32,390 bases of DNA from Candidatus Eisenbacteria bacterium. GTDB lineage: Bacteria > Orphanbacterota > Orphanbacteria > Orphanbacterales > Orphanbacteraceae. The notes beneath the pieces were generated by a model, which saw only the letters and a list, made by a program, of their open reading frames with translations, was not told where the DNA came from and did not search any database. Shown piece after piece: positions 14,045 through 23,591 of the stretch; position 1 is the stretch's first letter, and each line of letters begins with the position of its first letter. The position numbers were made by a program, and so were the translations under genes. Location of the stretch: assembly GCA_016867715.1 (NCBI GenBank), contig VGIW01000031.1, positions 1 through 32,390 on the forward strand, in the 5' to 3' direction.

Positions 14045-15745
14045 ATGGCACGACCCTTCCGCAGAACTGGATTCGCGTGGCCGCTCCTCGCGTTGGCGTT
14101 CGCCGTCCTTCTCTCGTGCGACGCGATCGACAAGCTTGCCAGGGAGCCGGACGATCCCGACTCCCCGGCGAAGGAGGCGGCCCGCTTCTTTCAGGGAGCG
14201 CATGCGGTTCCGGCCGGTTCTTCCGTTCGTTTCGTCGGGCCGGTCGAACCGGGGACGGTGATCCGCGAGATCGCTCCCGAGGAACCCGCGGTCGAGATGA
14301 CGATCCCCGACAGCGCGGGCACCGTCTATGTCTTCTTTGTCGACGACGAGCCGGGAAACCGGCGGGCCCACCCGTATCGGTACGTATGGATGGATCTCGA
14401 CTCGCGAACCCACCGTACCGTCGGGGCCTCATGGGACGGGCGGATCATCCGGCCGGGCGGCGCCGCGCCCGCTCCCTTCTCCGTCAAGGAGACATTCACG
14501 CTCGACGGGGTCGCGTATGAACACGTCGAAGGAGAAGGGGCCCTTGCTCCAATCGACGCGGGCCACAAGGAGCCCTTCCGGTCCCCTCTCGAGGAACCAT
14601 CTGCGGCGACCCCGCCTCTTCGAGGCGCGCGCGCGCGCGAGCGCGTTCGGCACGCGCTGGTGATCGACTGCGGGGACACGAGCGCACGGCAAGAGGCCGC
14701 CCGCGCGATGCACGAACGCGAAGCGGTTCCGATCGCGGAATGGGTGAGAAGCTACGGCTTCACGACGCGACACGCGAGCCAGTGGGCGGGGAGTTCGAAC
14801 GAGACATTCAAACCTACTCCGGGAGGCGGCAGCGTTCGAAACGCCGTCCTCGACGCCTTCGACCACTACGGGGAACTCTTTACTCTTCTCGGGCCGCCCG
14901 ACCTTGAGTGCGATGAGTTCTTTCTCTATGTGGCTGCTCACGCGACGGGGCGGGGAAATCTCGTCGTCTACTATCCGGATGGGACCGACGCGGCGGTGAT
15001 CGGCTACGACGAGATCCTCTGGAGGATCCGGGATCGCTTTCCTTCCTATGTGAAGATCACGCTCTTTTTCGACGCTTGCTTTAGCGGTCAATCGATCACT
15101 AAGAACCGACCAACCATCGCCCAACTCTGCGAGAGGCTCTGTGCCTTCACGCTTCTCACGAGCGCGGATTCCTCCAAGACCGTTCCTGTCCCGGGCGGTC
15201 GCGAGGACAGCGCGACCGAGGACTTCCTGGAGGGTGCGAGCGAGGACCATGACGGGGACGGGACCGAGGGTGACATCCGAGACCGTTTCATCGAGATGAG
15301 GGACGAGTTCGGGAACCGAAACCCGATGTCCGTTCACTGTCCGGAGACGATCTCCTGGTGCAGCCTCGACGGTCCCAACCCGACCCTTTCCGACTGCTCG
15401 TTCGAGGACGGCGTGTACTTCGTTTCCGTCGACGGGGTGGACGATCCGGGCGGGCATCGGCCCTTCATCGGGGAGCCGTTCGAAAACCCGATCGCGGTCA
15501 CCGCGCATTCCCCCATCGCGTTTACGGGGGAGCCGCCGTTCGTGAATGCCGCCGGGACAATCAGCGAGAATTGTGCGTTCTCGGCGGAGGGAGTTGGAAC
15601 GGTCGCGGGCTTCCCGAACGTTTCGGTCGTCCTCAGCGGATGGTACGACGAAGGCTCTCTCCACTTCGAGTACACGATGGGAGCGCGGGGTGAGCTTCCG
15701 GGCGGGCTTGCGATCACCTTCCGTTGCGCCGGGACGAGGCGGTAG
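14045..15745 (+). CDS. caspase-fold (C13/C14-like) lipoprotein
   Basis: 566 residues. The N-terminus has an Ala/Leu-rich core ending in VLLSC, a lipobox with Cys25, so the protein should be lipid-anchored outside the cytoplasm. Residues about 60-150 form a beta-rich domain. From about 205 (RHALVIDCGDTS) a caspase-like fold appears: FLYVAAHATGRG with candidate catalytic His299 and ITLFFDACFSGQS with candidate Cys345. This is the H-G/T ... D-A-C-x-S-G dyad of caspase, metacaspase and legumain-like peptidases, with usual spacing. A DHDGDGTEGD acidic loop follows (about 400-410), then a Cys-containing beta domain (ETISWCSLD, LSDCSFEDG, ISENCAFSA). The His-loop reads AHATG rather than the usual GHG. 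Substrate and activation are unknown. GGAGG lies before the ATG and it has its own promoter. Confidence 0.7.
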   Translation: MARPFRRTGFAWPLLALAFAVLLSCDAIDKLAREPDDPDSPAKEAARFFQGAHAVPAGSSVRFVGPVEPGTVIREIAPEEPAVEMTIPDSAGTVYVFFVDDEPGNRRAHPYRYVWMDLDSRTHRTVGASWDGRIIRPGGAAPAPFSVKETFTLDGVAYEHVEGEGALAPIDAGHKEPFRSPLEEPSAATPPLRGARARERVRHALVIDCGDTSARQEAARAMHEREAVPIAEWVRSYGFTTRHASQWAGSSNETFKPTPGGGSVRNAVLDAFDHYGELFTLLGPPDLECDEFFLYVAAHATGRGNLVVYYPDGTDAAVIGYDEILWRIRDRFPSYVKITLFFDACFSGQSITKNRPTIAQLCERLCAFTLLTSADSSKTVPVPGGREDSATEDFLEGASEDHDGDGTEGDIRDRFIEMRDEFGNRNPMSVHCPETISWCSLDGPNPTLSDCSFEDGVYFVSVDGVDDPGGHRPFIGEPFENPIAVTAHSPIAFTGEPPFVNAAGTISENCAFSAEGVGTVAGFPNVSVVLSGWYDEGSLHFEYTMGARGELPGGLAITFRCAGTRR

Positions 15746-15797
15746 CCGATCGTCGGGCCTCTCGCAGCCGAAAGAGGTAGGTATTCTCCCCCTCCCG

Positions 15798-18146
15798 CTA
15801 TTCCCCCCTCGCCCCGTCGATCCATGCAGCCAGGCGGCGGAGGCGCTTCTCCCGATCGCGCGCGAAGCGCTCGATCCCCGCGAGGATCCATTCGGGCGAG
15901 ATGCGCGCCTCCTCGCACACCTCCTCGACCGTCCCTCCGGTCCGCCAGCGGTCGTCCCAATCCGACGAGATCGCGTACTCCTCGGCGACCTTGTGGCTGA
16001 GCCACGCGTGGGAGAGGGCGCGCGCGCGGTTCGTGACAACCGTCGAGTCGATCCAATCCGCGCCGGAGAGAATCGACTCTCGGTACTCCTCGTCCTGGCG
16101 GTCGAAGAGCTCGCGCGAGATCGTCGCGACGATCTTCACGTTGATCTTCTCCCGGTCGAGGTCGGGAAGGATCTTGAGGAGGTTCGCGGTCGTCGTCGTC
16201 CCCTGCACGAGAATCGTGCCCATCTTCCCCTGGCCGGGTCTGTAGGCGCGGATCAGGTAGGCGCCTCGCGCCGCCGCGAAATGCGAATCGACGCCGAGCG
16301 CCGCGCGGTCGGGGATCTCGACCGGCGGCCGCGTGAGATGGAGCGCGACGATCGGCCAGGGCCCCCGGAACGCCTCCGCGAGAAGGACCGGGACCTCGTT
16401 GTGCTCCCATGGGTGCAGGTTCACGATGCATCCGCGCGGGAAAAGATCGGTCACGCCCGGCGCGAAGACGCCGAAGTGAGTGCGCGAATCGTCCGCCGTC
16501 TCCGGCCCCGAGTGTCCGGCGACCCAAAGGATCTTCCCCACGCGAAGCTCGCAGTCCTGCGCGAGCTGGCTGAAGAGGCGCATCGGCCCATACTTGAGGT
16601 ACGAAAAAGATCCGTACGTCGAGCACGCTCCATAGAACCCGTTGAAGCGCTTCTCCGGATCGAGAGAGAAGTTCACCGTCGCGAGACCGGCCATGATTCC
16701 CGCGTTCGCGAACTCGGTGATCTCCTGCGGGAGGAGCGCGCCTTCCGGATTCGCTTCGCGATGGAACCATCCCCACCCTTCCGTCCCGCCGAACCCAGAG
16801 GCGAACCCGGCGATGTTGGTCGAGTCGGCGAGATCGGCGCTGCACGCGAGGAAGAGCGGGCGGCCGTGCTTCGCGCGCGAGGCCGCGTTCACGTACGCGC
16901 CCCACGTCGCGAGTGCGGCGCGGTTCGGCTTCTTCTCCCCCGGCTTCGCCCACATCTCCGCGGGATAGGCGCGCGCGTTGAAGAGGGCCGCGTCCTCGCA
17001 TGGGTTCTTCTCCTCGTCCATGCGGGATCCGGAGATCTCCTCCGGCACGGAATCGCCGATCGCGACGAGACGGTTCGCCAGCCAGTCGAGAAGCGCGCGG
17101 TCCTTTCGGATCACGTCGAGGACGCGCTCGTAGTTCGCCGCGACCTGCGCGCGCTGTTCGCCCGGGTCCTTCGGGAGCGGCTTCCCGAACCCCTCGAACG
17201 CGACGCCGTACTTCTCCGCGAACGCCTTCTTCGTCTCCCAATAAAGATCCGAGTTCGCGCCGTGAGGCGAGCCGTGCGACTTGTTGTCGTACTTGAGATA
17301 GTCCCTTCCCTTGCGCGTCTTGACCCAAACCACCCCCGGCCGGCTCTCGGCGTTCGCGCCGTGCGCGATCTCGAGAAGCGCGCGCGTCACGGGACCCCAT
17401 TCGCACCCCCGCTCGGTTCCGGCGACGCGCCAGCCGTACGGCTCGAACCACTCGCGAGGCCCGCCGTGAACGACCGACGAGATGCGATGATCGTCGATGC
17501 CGAAGTCGTTCCAATCGACGACGTAGACGAGATTGCCGAGACCGAGCCCCCACGCGGAGTTCTTCGTCTCGTGCGAGGCGCCCGCGGTAAGACCGCCGTC
17601 CCCCTCGAACGCGAAGACGCGCACTCCCTCCGCGCCTGCGCGCTTCAGCGCGAACGCTTCTCCCGCCGCCGCGGGAGATCCGTGCCCCGAGGGGCCGGTG
17701 TTGAACTTGAGGAAGAGGGTGCGTCCCTCCATCTCGGCGTGTCCCGCGAGGCCCCCCCGCCGGCGAAAACCAAGGAGGTGCTCCGCGTAGAGCGCGCGCG
17801 TCTCCTCCTTCCGGATTCGGAAACGCGCCTCCCCCGTCTCGCGATGCTTCGCGCGCATCGCCTCGTTCAGCACAGCGAGCGCCGCGTACACGAGAGGGAC
17901 CGTGTGCCCGGCGACGAGAACGAACCGGTCGCCGAATCGCGCGTCCGGTCTTCGGATGTCCCACCGCATGACGCCGCCAAGAAGGGTCGCGACGAGGGCG
18001 TGCACCTTGGAGCGCGAACCGCCCGGGTGTCCGCTCTGGCGCCAGTTCAACATCATGTCGATGAACTGATCGATGCAGTCCTTGAGGATCTCCCACTTCG
18101 GGAAGTCCGGCTCCACCTGACGGTACAGTTCGTCCACGCGGTTCAT
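15798..18146 (-). CDS. tkt: transketolase (long form)
   Basis: 782 residues from the ATG at 18146 (AAGGGG 7 nt upstream). The frame is open to 18323, but that part spans the promoter and is not counted. Thiamine diphosphate-dependent transfer of C2 ketol units in the pentose phosphate pathway. Near the N-terminus is SGHPGGS, then the TPP/Mg motif EGDGGLTAGASHETKN ... VVDWNDFGIDDH, with the His/Asn-rich pattern of the family. The middle domain has ADLADSTNI and FASGFGGTEGWGWFHREANPE, the C-terminal domain GTILVQGTTTTANLL. It is about 100 residues longer than classical transketolase, and substrate loops differ, so a transketolase-like enzyme with another acceptor is possible. It is monocistronic and convergent with the caspase-like gene (52-nt gap without a clear terminator). 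Confidence 0.82.
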   Translation of the reverse strand: MNRVDELYRQVEPDFPKWEILKDCIDQFIDMMLNWRQSGHPGGSRSKVHALVATLLGGVMRWDIRRPDARFGDRFVLVAGHTVPLVYAALAVLNEAMRAKHRETGEARFRIRKEETRALYAEHLLGFRRRGGLAGHAEMEGRTLFLKFNTGPSGHGSPAAAGEAFALKRAGAEGVRVFAFEGDGGLTAGASHETKNSAWGLGLGNLVYVVDWNDFGIDDHRISSVVHGGPREWFEPYGWRVAGTERGCEWGPVTRALLEIAHGANAESRPGVVWVKTRKGRDYLKYDNKSHGSPHGANSDLYWETKKAFAEKYGVAFEGFGKPLPKDPGEQRAQVAANYERVLDVIRKDRALLDWLANRLVAIGDSVPEEISGSRMDEEKNPCEDAALFNARAYPAEMWAKPGEKKPNRAALATWGAYVNAASRAKHGRPLFLACSADLADSTNIAGFASGFGGTEGWGWFHREANPEGALLPQEITEFANAGIMAGLATVNFSLDPEKRFNGFYGACSTYGSFSYLKYGPMRLFSQLAQDCELRVGKILWVAGHSGPETADDSRTHFGVFAPGVTDLFPRGCIVNLHPWEHNEVPVLLAEAFRGPWPIVALHLTRPPVEIPDRAALGVDSHFAAARGAYLIRAYRPGQGKMGTILVQGTTTTANLLKILPDLDREKINVKIVATISRELFDRQDEEYRESILSGADWIDSTVVTNRARALSHAWLSHKVAEEYAISSDWDDRWRTGGTVEEVCEEARISPEWILAGIERFARDREKRLRRLAAWIDGARGE

Positions 18147-18208
18147 AGATAACCCCTTCGATCGGATTCTTGCCCAGGAAGAACCAACAGATGCGGCAGG
18201 ACTTGGGA

Positions 18209-18237
18209 ATCGTAGCGGAAAGGGCGCGCGATCGCAA
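18209..18237 (-). promoter_or_regulatory. sigma70-type promoter of the transketolase gene
   Basis: On the minus strand TTGCGA (18237-18232), 17-nt spacer, TACGAT (18214-18209), about 60 nt before the ATG. Four of six bases match in each box. Confidence 0.4.
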
Positions 18238-18360
18238 GCTGCGGGCGCGCCTGACAAGAAGCCTATTCTCGCTCGCGCCGCCGTGCGCTCACCGGCCTTG
18301 GCCGAGGGCGCACGCGCACGCACGCTCTTGCGAACGACTCGCTTCGGGATCTCGCCGCCG

Positions 18361-18684
18361 TCACGCCGCCGCGTGGTGGTCGGCTGGCCTCGGTCCCCCG
18401 CCGGTCTCCGGACCGATCTGGACCGCGGAGTCGCAGCTTCCCCAGGCGTTCAGCTCGTAGTCGTCCGCCTCCGGATCGTTGTACCAGCCGTCCCGGCAGA
18501 GGAACTTGTACGCGTACTTCCCAGGAGCAAGCGGCAAGGCGAGATGCCACGATCCGTCGTTTCGGCGGATCATCGGGTGCGAGCGTTCGTTCCAGTTGTT
18601 GAAATCTCCCACGAGATACACGGGGCCCCGAGCAGGTTCGGAGAACCGAAACAGCACACGGCCCGTCGGGTCGATCCGCACCAT
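18361..18684 (-). CDS. stand-alone CBM48/AMPK-type glycogen-binding domain protein
   Basis: 107 residues, essentially one isoamylase-N/CBM48 beta-sandwich: VLFRFSEPARGPVYLVGDFN, NWNERSHPM, WHLALPLAPGKYAYKFLCRD, GWYNDPEADDYELNAWGS. The paired Trp residues (NNW, DGSWH) and K-Y-x-Y-K-F are those that hold alpha-glucan in AMPK-beta and branching enzymes. No catalytic domain follows, so it may act as a glycogen-binding adaptor. I chose the ATG at 18684 (AGGGAGG upstream) rather than 18747, because a TATATT -10 box lies between them. It ends in a short His/Ala tail. The neighbouring transketolase, also sugar metabolism, has its own promoter. Confidence 0.8.
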   Translation of the reverse strand: MVRIDPTGRVLFRFSEPARGPVYLVGDFNNWNERSHPMIRRNDGSWHLALPLAPGKYAYKFLCRDGWYNDPEADDYELNAWGSCDSAVQIGPETGGGPRPADHHAAA

Positions 18685-18718
18685 CTCTCCTCCCTTTCGG
18701 ATCGATCTCTCATCTCGG

Positions 18719-18724
18719 AATATA
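18719..18724 (-). promoter_or_regulatory. -10 box (TATATT) of the CBM48 gene
   Basis: TATATT on the minus strand at 18724-18719, 35 nt before the ATG at 18684. No good -35 box is found 17-18 nt upstream (GTGGCG), so only the -10 element is claimed. Confidence 0.35.
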
Positions 18725-18813
18725 GCACGCGTTCTCTCTGTCGCCACCCGGTCGAGAATCGGCCGGCGTCGCTCAGATGCGAGCCGCGAGTCTCGGGGCC
18801 GCGATCGCTGGAA

Positions 18814-19170
18814 TCAGAGAAGAAGGCGCTCGACGGTCGCGAGAAGCCCATCCTTGCGCGGCACCGCGTCCGGAAGGATCGTGTCGCCCGCGCACGGAGG
18901 ACGTCCGCCGTGGGGACATTCGCGGCACGAGAGGCAGAGGATCTTGCCTCCCGCAAGGCGAAGGCGGGAGAGAAGGCGCTCGCAACCCGCAGGGTTTCCC
19001 CAGAGGTCGGCGATGATGAGGTCGGGGCGCTCACCGCGCCGGACGCGCGCGATTCCCTCGCGGATCGGGACCGCGATGCACGCATGCGGGCTGCGGCGGA
19101 AGAGAGCCAGAAACGTCTGGCGGAGACCCTGGTCGTCCTCGACGACGAGGATCTTCTTCCTGAGCCCCAC
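18814..19170 (-). CDS. single-domain response regulator (receiver) with a cysteine cluster
   Basis: 118 residues from a GTG at 19170 (AGGGAG 8 nt upstream; the GTG at 19179 overlaps that site). It is a CheY-like receiver: KKILVVEDD with acidic pocket E11-D13, phosphoacceptor Asp55 in LIIADLW, and Ser81 as the conserved Ser/Thr. Two features are odd. The beta4-alpha4 region, normally T-A-x-x-x-x-x-x-x-x-A, is CLSCRECPHGGRPPC (Cys79, 82, 85, 93), a possible metal or disulfide site. The conserved Lys of LPKP is Asp (LPD, residue 101). No output domain. It follows the oxidoreductase operon by 54 nt with a hairpin between, so it may be co-transcribed. A redox or metal input is inference. Confidence 0.75.
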   Translation of the reverse strand: MGLRKKILVVEDDQGLRQTFLALFRRSPHACIAVPIREGIARVRRGERPDLIIADLWGNPAGCERLLSRLRLAGGKILCLSCRECPHGGRPPCAGDTILPDAVPRKDGLLATVERLLL

Positions 19171-19197
19171 GGAACGCACTCCCTGGCCCGGAACCTA

Positions 19198-19216
19198 TCC
19201 CCGGGCCGGCCGGGGA
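19198..19216 (-). terminator. G+C hairpin between the oxidoreductase operon and the receiver gene
   Basis: TCCCCGG (19198-19204) and CCGGGGA (19210-19216) form a perfect 7-bp stem with a 5-nt loop, 9 nt after the stop of the beta-gamma gene. No U-run follows, so it may attenuate or protect the mRNA rather than end it. It lies just before the receiver gene's ribosome site. Confidence 0.35.
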
Positions 19217-19224
19217 GTGGAGTT

Positions 19225-20642
<1,418 letters not shown>

Positions 20643-20643
<1 letters not shown>

Positions 20644-21695
20644 TACGCCACCCCCTCCCGAACCTCGAGGATGCTCACGATTTCCTCCGCGCTCGGGACC
20701 ATTCCGCCGGTTCTCCGGAAGAGGCGGACCGGCTTTCTTCCCTCGACGGCGAGCCGAACATCCTCGATTAGCTGGCCCGTGGAGAGCTCCGCGACGATGA
20801 ATTCCTCGACGCTCTCCGCGCGCTTGCGGATGATGTCGGTCGGGAACGGCCAGAGGGTGATCGGCCGGATCATGCCGACGCGGACCCCCTTCTTTCTTGC
20901 CGCATCCACCGCCGAGAGGACGATCCGCGAGACGACGCCGTAGCCGATCAGGATCACGTCGGCGTCCTCGGTCCGATACTCCTCGTAGCGCACCTCGTTC
21001 GCTTGAACCGTCTGGTACTTCTTGAAGAGATGCTCGACGTGGACCTCGAGCTCCTCGGCCGAGAGGTGGATCGAGCTGACGAGGTTCCCCTGCGTTCGGC
21101 TCGTCCCGTCCACCGCCCAGGGCTTCTCCGGCTTCCAGATCTCCCGGATCGAGAGGTCGACCGGCTCCATCATCTGCCCGATGTAGCCGTCCGCGAGGAT
21201 GACCGCCGGGTTCCGGTACTTGTCGGCCAACTCAAAGGCGAGGATCGTGAGATCGCACATCTCCTGCGCGCAATTCGGCGAGAGGACGATGTTCCGGTAG
21301 TTCCCGTGCCCTCCCCCCTTCACGACCTGGAAGTAGTCCCCTTGCTCGGGCGCGATGTTCCCGAGCCCCGGGCCCCCGCGCACGATGTCGACCACGACGA
21401 TCGGAAGCTCCGCGCCGGCGGAGTAGGAGATTCCTTCCTGCTTCAAGCTGATTCCGGGCCCGGAGGAGGCGGTCATCGCGCGCACTCCGGTCGCCGCGGC
21501 GCCGTAGACCATGTTGATCGCGGCGACCTCGCTTTCCGCCTGGAGGAAAGTGCGCCCGAGCGGAGGGAAGTACAGGGCCGCGGTCTCCGCGATCTCGCTT
21601 GCCGGTGTGATCGGGTAGCCGAAGTACGCGCGGCAGTCGGCGAGGATCGCGCCCATGATCACCGCCTTGTTCCCTTTCATGAGTTTCCGCGCCAT
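20643..21695 (-). CDS. 2-oxoacid:ferredoxin oxidoreductase, alpha subunit (KorA/VorB-like)
   Basis: 350 residues. The start [12 protein letters not shown], then [22 protein letters not shown], is the classical alpha-subunit N-terminus (G-x-P-I-T-P-S-S/A-E). It is followed by [39 protein letters not shown] and [14 protein letters not shown], the pyrimidine-domain glutamate region and the GPS-type loop. The C-terminal domain has [13 protein letters not shown]. It pairs with the beta part to make the TPP active site. The frame runs on upstream to 21920, but the ATG at 21695 has AAAGGAG before it and overlaps the ferredoxin stop by one base (TGATG). It is the second gene of the operon. Confidence 0.92.
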
Positions 21696-21952
21696 CAGCT
21701 TTCTCCTTTGGCGGGGCCGCCGCGCTTGTAGACGCGAATCGCCCGCGGCTCGGGGCATGAATAGAAGCAGATTCCGCACCCCGTGCACCGGATGTTGAGC
21801 GCCTTCGCGGGGTGATAGCCCATCCGATTCAGGTGGGGAGCGATCTCGATGTCGTGCTGCGGGCAGTCGTCGATGCAGAGGAAGCACCCCTTGCAGTGAT
21901 CCTCCGAGATCTCGATCCACCCTTTCGTGCTCTTGACCGCTTCGGTTGTCAT
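21695..21952 (-). CDS. 2-oxoacid:ferredoxin oxidoreductase, delta (2[4Fe-4S] ferredoxin) subunit
   Basis: 85 residues with two complete [4Fe-4S] sets: [12 protein letters not shown] (Cys20, 23, 26, 30) and [12 protein letters not shown] (Cys56, 59, 62, 66). The spacing and the sequence between the clusters ([14 protein letters not shown]) are those of KorD/VorD subunits that carry electrons from TPP to external ferredoxin. It is the first gene of the operon, with start ATG at 21952. The sigma54 promoter at 22040-22055 leaves a leader of about 78 nt. Confidence 0.93.
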   Translation of the reverse strand: MTTEAVKSTKGWIEISEDHCKGCFLCIDDCPQHDIEIAPHLNRMGYHPAKALNIRCTGCGICFYSCPEPRAIRVYKRGGPAKGES

Positions 21953-22039
21953 CGTCCCATCACTTCCTCCGCCGCCCGGGACGGCGGATGCCTGGTTGAT
22001 CCGTTCGACTTTCCGTCATGCTCTCCCTCTTCGCGCGCG

Positions 22040-22055
22040 TGCAAGGCACGTGCCA
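22040..22055 (-). promoter_or_regulatory. sigma54 (-24/-12) promoter of the 2-oxoacid oxidoreductase operon
   Basis: The minus strand reads TGGCACGTGCCTTGCA (22055-22040), matching the sigma54 consensus TGGCACG-N4-TTGCW at every fixed position with correct GG-to-GC spacing. It points at the ferredoxin gene and lies between it and the end of a sigma54 enhancer-binding regulator gene. CAGCT-N7-AGCTG near 22142-22158 could be an upstream activator site. The full intergenic region (21953-22208) holds no other gene. Confidence 0.75.
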
Positions 22056-22208
22056 CCGCCGCCCGGTCCTCCTTGATTCTAACACATTGAGGCCGAAATG
22101 CTTGCCCTTCCCTTCCGACCGGCGCGGCTCCCGCCGTTGACAGCTTGGCTTCAGCTGGAACCTCGGTCCGGGACAAAATGGCAATCCCAGCGCCCGGCTC
22201 CGCTCGCT

Positions 22209-23591
22209 CTACTCCTCGGGCCGTGGGGCGGGGGACGGCGGGTTCTCCAGCTTCCGGTAGATCGTGCGCGACGCGATCCCGAGAAGGCGCGCGGCGAGCT
22301 CCTTGTTCCCCTGCGTGCGCCGCAGGGTCTCCTGAATGATCTTGTGTTCCGCCTCCTGCATCGTCATCCCGAACGGGATGCGGATCATATGCTCGCTCCC
22401 CTGTCTCTCCACGAGCGCGGGAGGAAGATCGTCCGGCTGGATCAAGCGGCCCTTCCCGAGAACCACCGCCCGCTCGATCACGTTCTCGAGCTCGCGGACG
22501 TTCCCCGGCCATGCGTATTTCATGAAGCGCTCGAGAGCCTCTTGGCTCAGCCCCTCGAGCGACTTACCGTTGCGCAGGTTGTACACCTGAATGAAATGCT
22601 CCGCGAGGAGAGGGATGTCCTCCGGGCGGTCGCGGAGCGGGGGGATGTGGATCGTCACGACGTTCAATCGGTAGTAGAGATCCTTGCGGAAGCGCCTCTC
22701 GCGGATCGCCTCCTCCAGGTTGGCGTTGGTCGCCGCGATCAGCCGTACGTCGCCGCGGATCGTCTCGGTTCCCCCGACCCGCTCGAACTCCCCCTCTTGC
22801 AGGACGCGAAGGAGCTTCACCTGCGTCGCCGGAGAGGTCTCGCTGATCTCGTCGAGGAAGAGCGTGCCGCCGTCGGCGAGCTCGAAGCGCCCCTTCCTCT
22901 GCGCGATCGCCCCGGTGAACGCGCCTTTCTCGTGCCCGAAGAGCTCGGCCTCGAGGAGCGTCTCGGGAATCGCCGCGCAGTTCACCTTGATGAACGGGAA
23001 GTCCTTCCGGTGGCTCGCGAAGTGGACGATGTTCGCGATCACCTCCTTCCCGGTTCCGCTCTCCCCCTCGATGAGGACCGAGGCGCTGCTCGGCGCGACC
23101 TGCTCCGCGACCTCGATCACCTTCTTCATCGCCAACGAGACGCCGATCGGGCGGGGGATCTTCTCCATGCTCTGGAGCCGCTCGCGAAGCTCCCGGTTCT
23201 CGCTCGCGAGCGCTTGCCGTTCGAGCGCCTTCTCGATCGATTTGAGGATGAGGGGTTTCTTGACCGGTTTCTGAATGAAATCGTACGCGCCGTCCTTCAT
23301 CGCGCGCACGGCGTCGTCGATCGTCCCGTAGCCGGTGATCATGAGGACTTCGGTTTCGGGCGACGCGATCTTCAGCATCTTGAGGAGCTCGAGGCCGTCG
23401 ATGTCGGGGAGGCGAAGATCGCAGAGCGCGACGCGGAAACGGCGCTTGCGGATCTCGGCCATCGCCTCTTTGCCGTCGGAGGCGGTGTGCACGTCGAGCC
23501 CCTCGCGCGTGAGGAGCCTTCGGAACGACTGGCGGATTTCCGCCTCATCGTCGATGACGAGAACCGAGGCTTTCTGGATCTCGCCGCTCAT
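22209..23591 (-). CDS. sigma54-dependent response regulator (NtrC family)
   Basis: 460 residues with the full NtrC layout. Receiver at 9-120 (VLVIDDE, phosphoacceptor Asp58, FIQKPV with Lys108), linker with a coiled-coil-like RQALASENRELRERLQ, AAA+ domain from about 147 with Walker A GESGTGKE (176-183), the sigma54-contacting GAFTGA (223-228) and Walker B GGTLFLDEI. A Fis-type helix-turn-helix ends it (NKELAARLLGIASRTIYRKL). Phosphorylation would drive ATP hydrolysis that opens sigma54 promoters. It is the last gene of the carboxylase operon (ATG overlaps the biotin-carrier stop by ATGA) and sits immediately upstream of the sigma54 promoter it probably controls. No kinase is adjacent; the HK at 28483 is the nearest candidate. 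Confidence 0.93.
   Translation of the reverse strand: MSGEIQKASVLVIDDEAEIRQSFRRLLTREGLDVHTASDGKEAMAEIRKRRFRVALCDLRLPDIDGLELLKMLKIASPETEVLMITGYGTIDDAVRAMKDGAYDFIQKPVKKPLILKSIEKALERQALASENRELRERLQSMEKIPRPIGVSLAMKKVIEVAEQVAPSSASVLIEGESGTGKEVIANIVHFASHRKDFPFIKVNCAAIPETLLEAELFGHEKGAFTGAIAQRKGRFELADGGTLFLDEISETSPATQVKLLRVLQEGEFERVGGTETIRGDVRLIAATNANLEEAIRERRFRKDLYYRLNVVTIHIPPLRDRPEDIPLLAEHFIQVYNLRNGKSLEGLSQEALERFMKYAWPGNVRELENVIERAVVLGKGRLIQPDDLPPALVERQGSEHMIRIPFGMTMQEAEHKIIQETLRRTQGNKELAARLLGIASRTIYRKLENPPSPAPRPEE

Noticed and set aside
15757-15778. hairpin CCTCT/AGAGG in the convergent gap after the caspase-like gene
   Set aside because: Only 5-6 bp with a 10-nt loop and no U-run; too weak to call a terminator.
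15546-18152. 868-codon plus-strand frame across transketolase, and similar long frames at 12013-14133, 18283-20943 and 24214-25644
   Set aside because: All mirror codon structure of well-identified genes on the other strand and have low-complexity composition.
18147-18323. upstream extension of the transketolase frame
   Set aside because: The extra 59 codons cover the promoter (18209-18237) and lack homology; the ATG at 18146 has a good ribosome site and family-like N-terminus.
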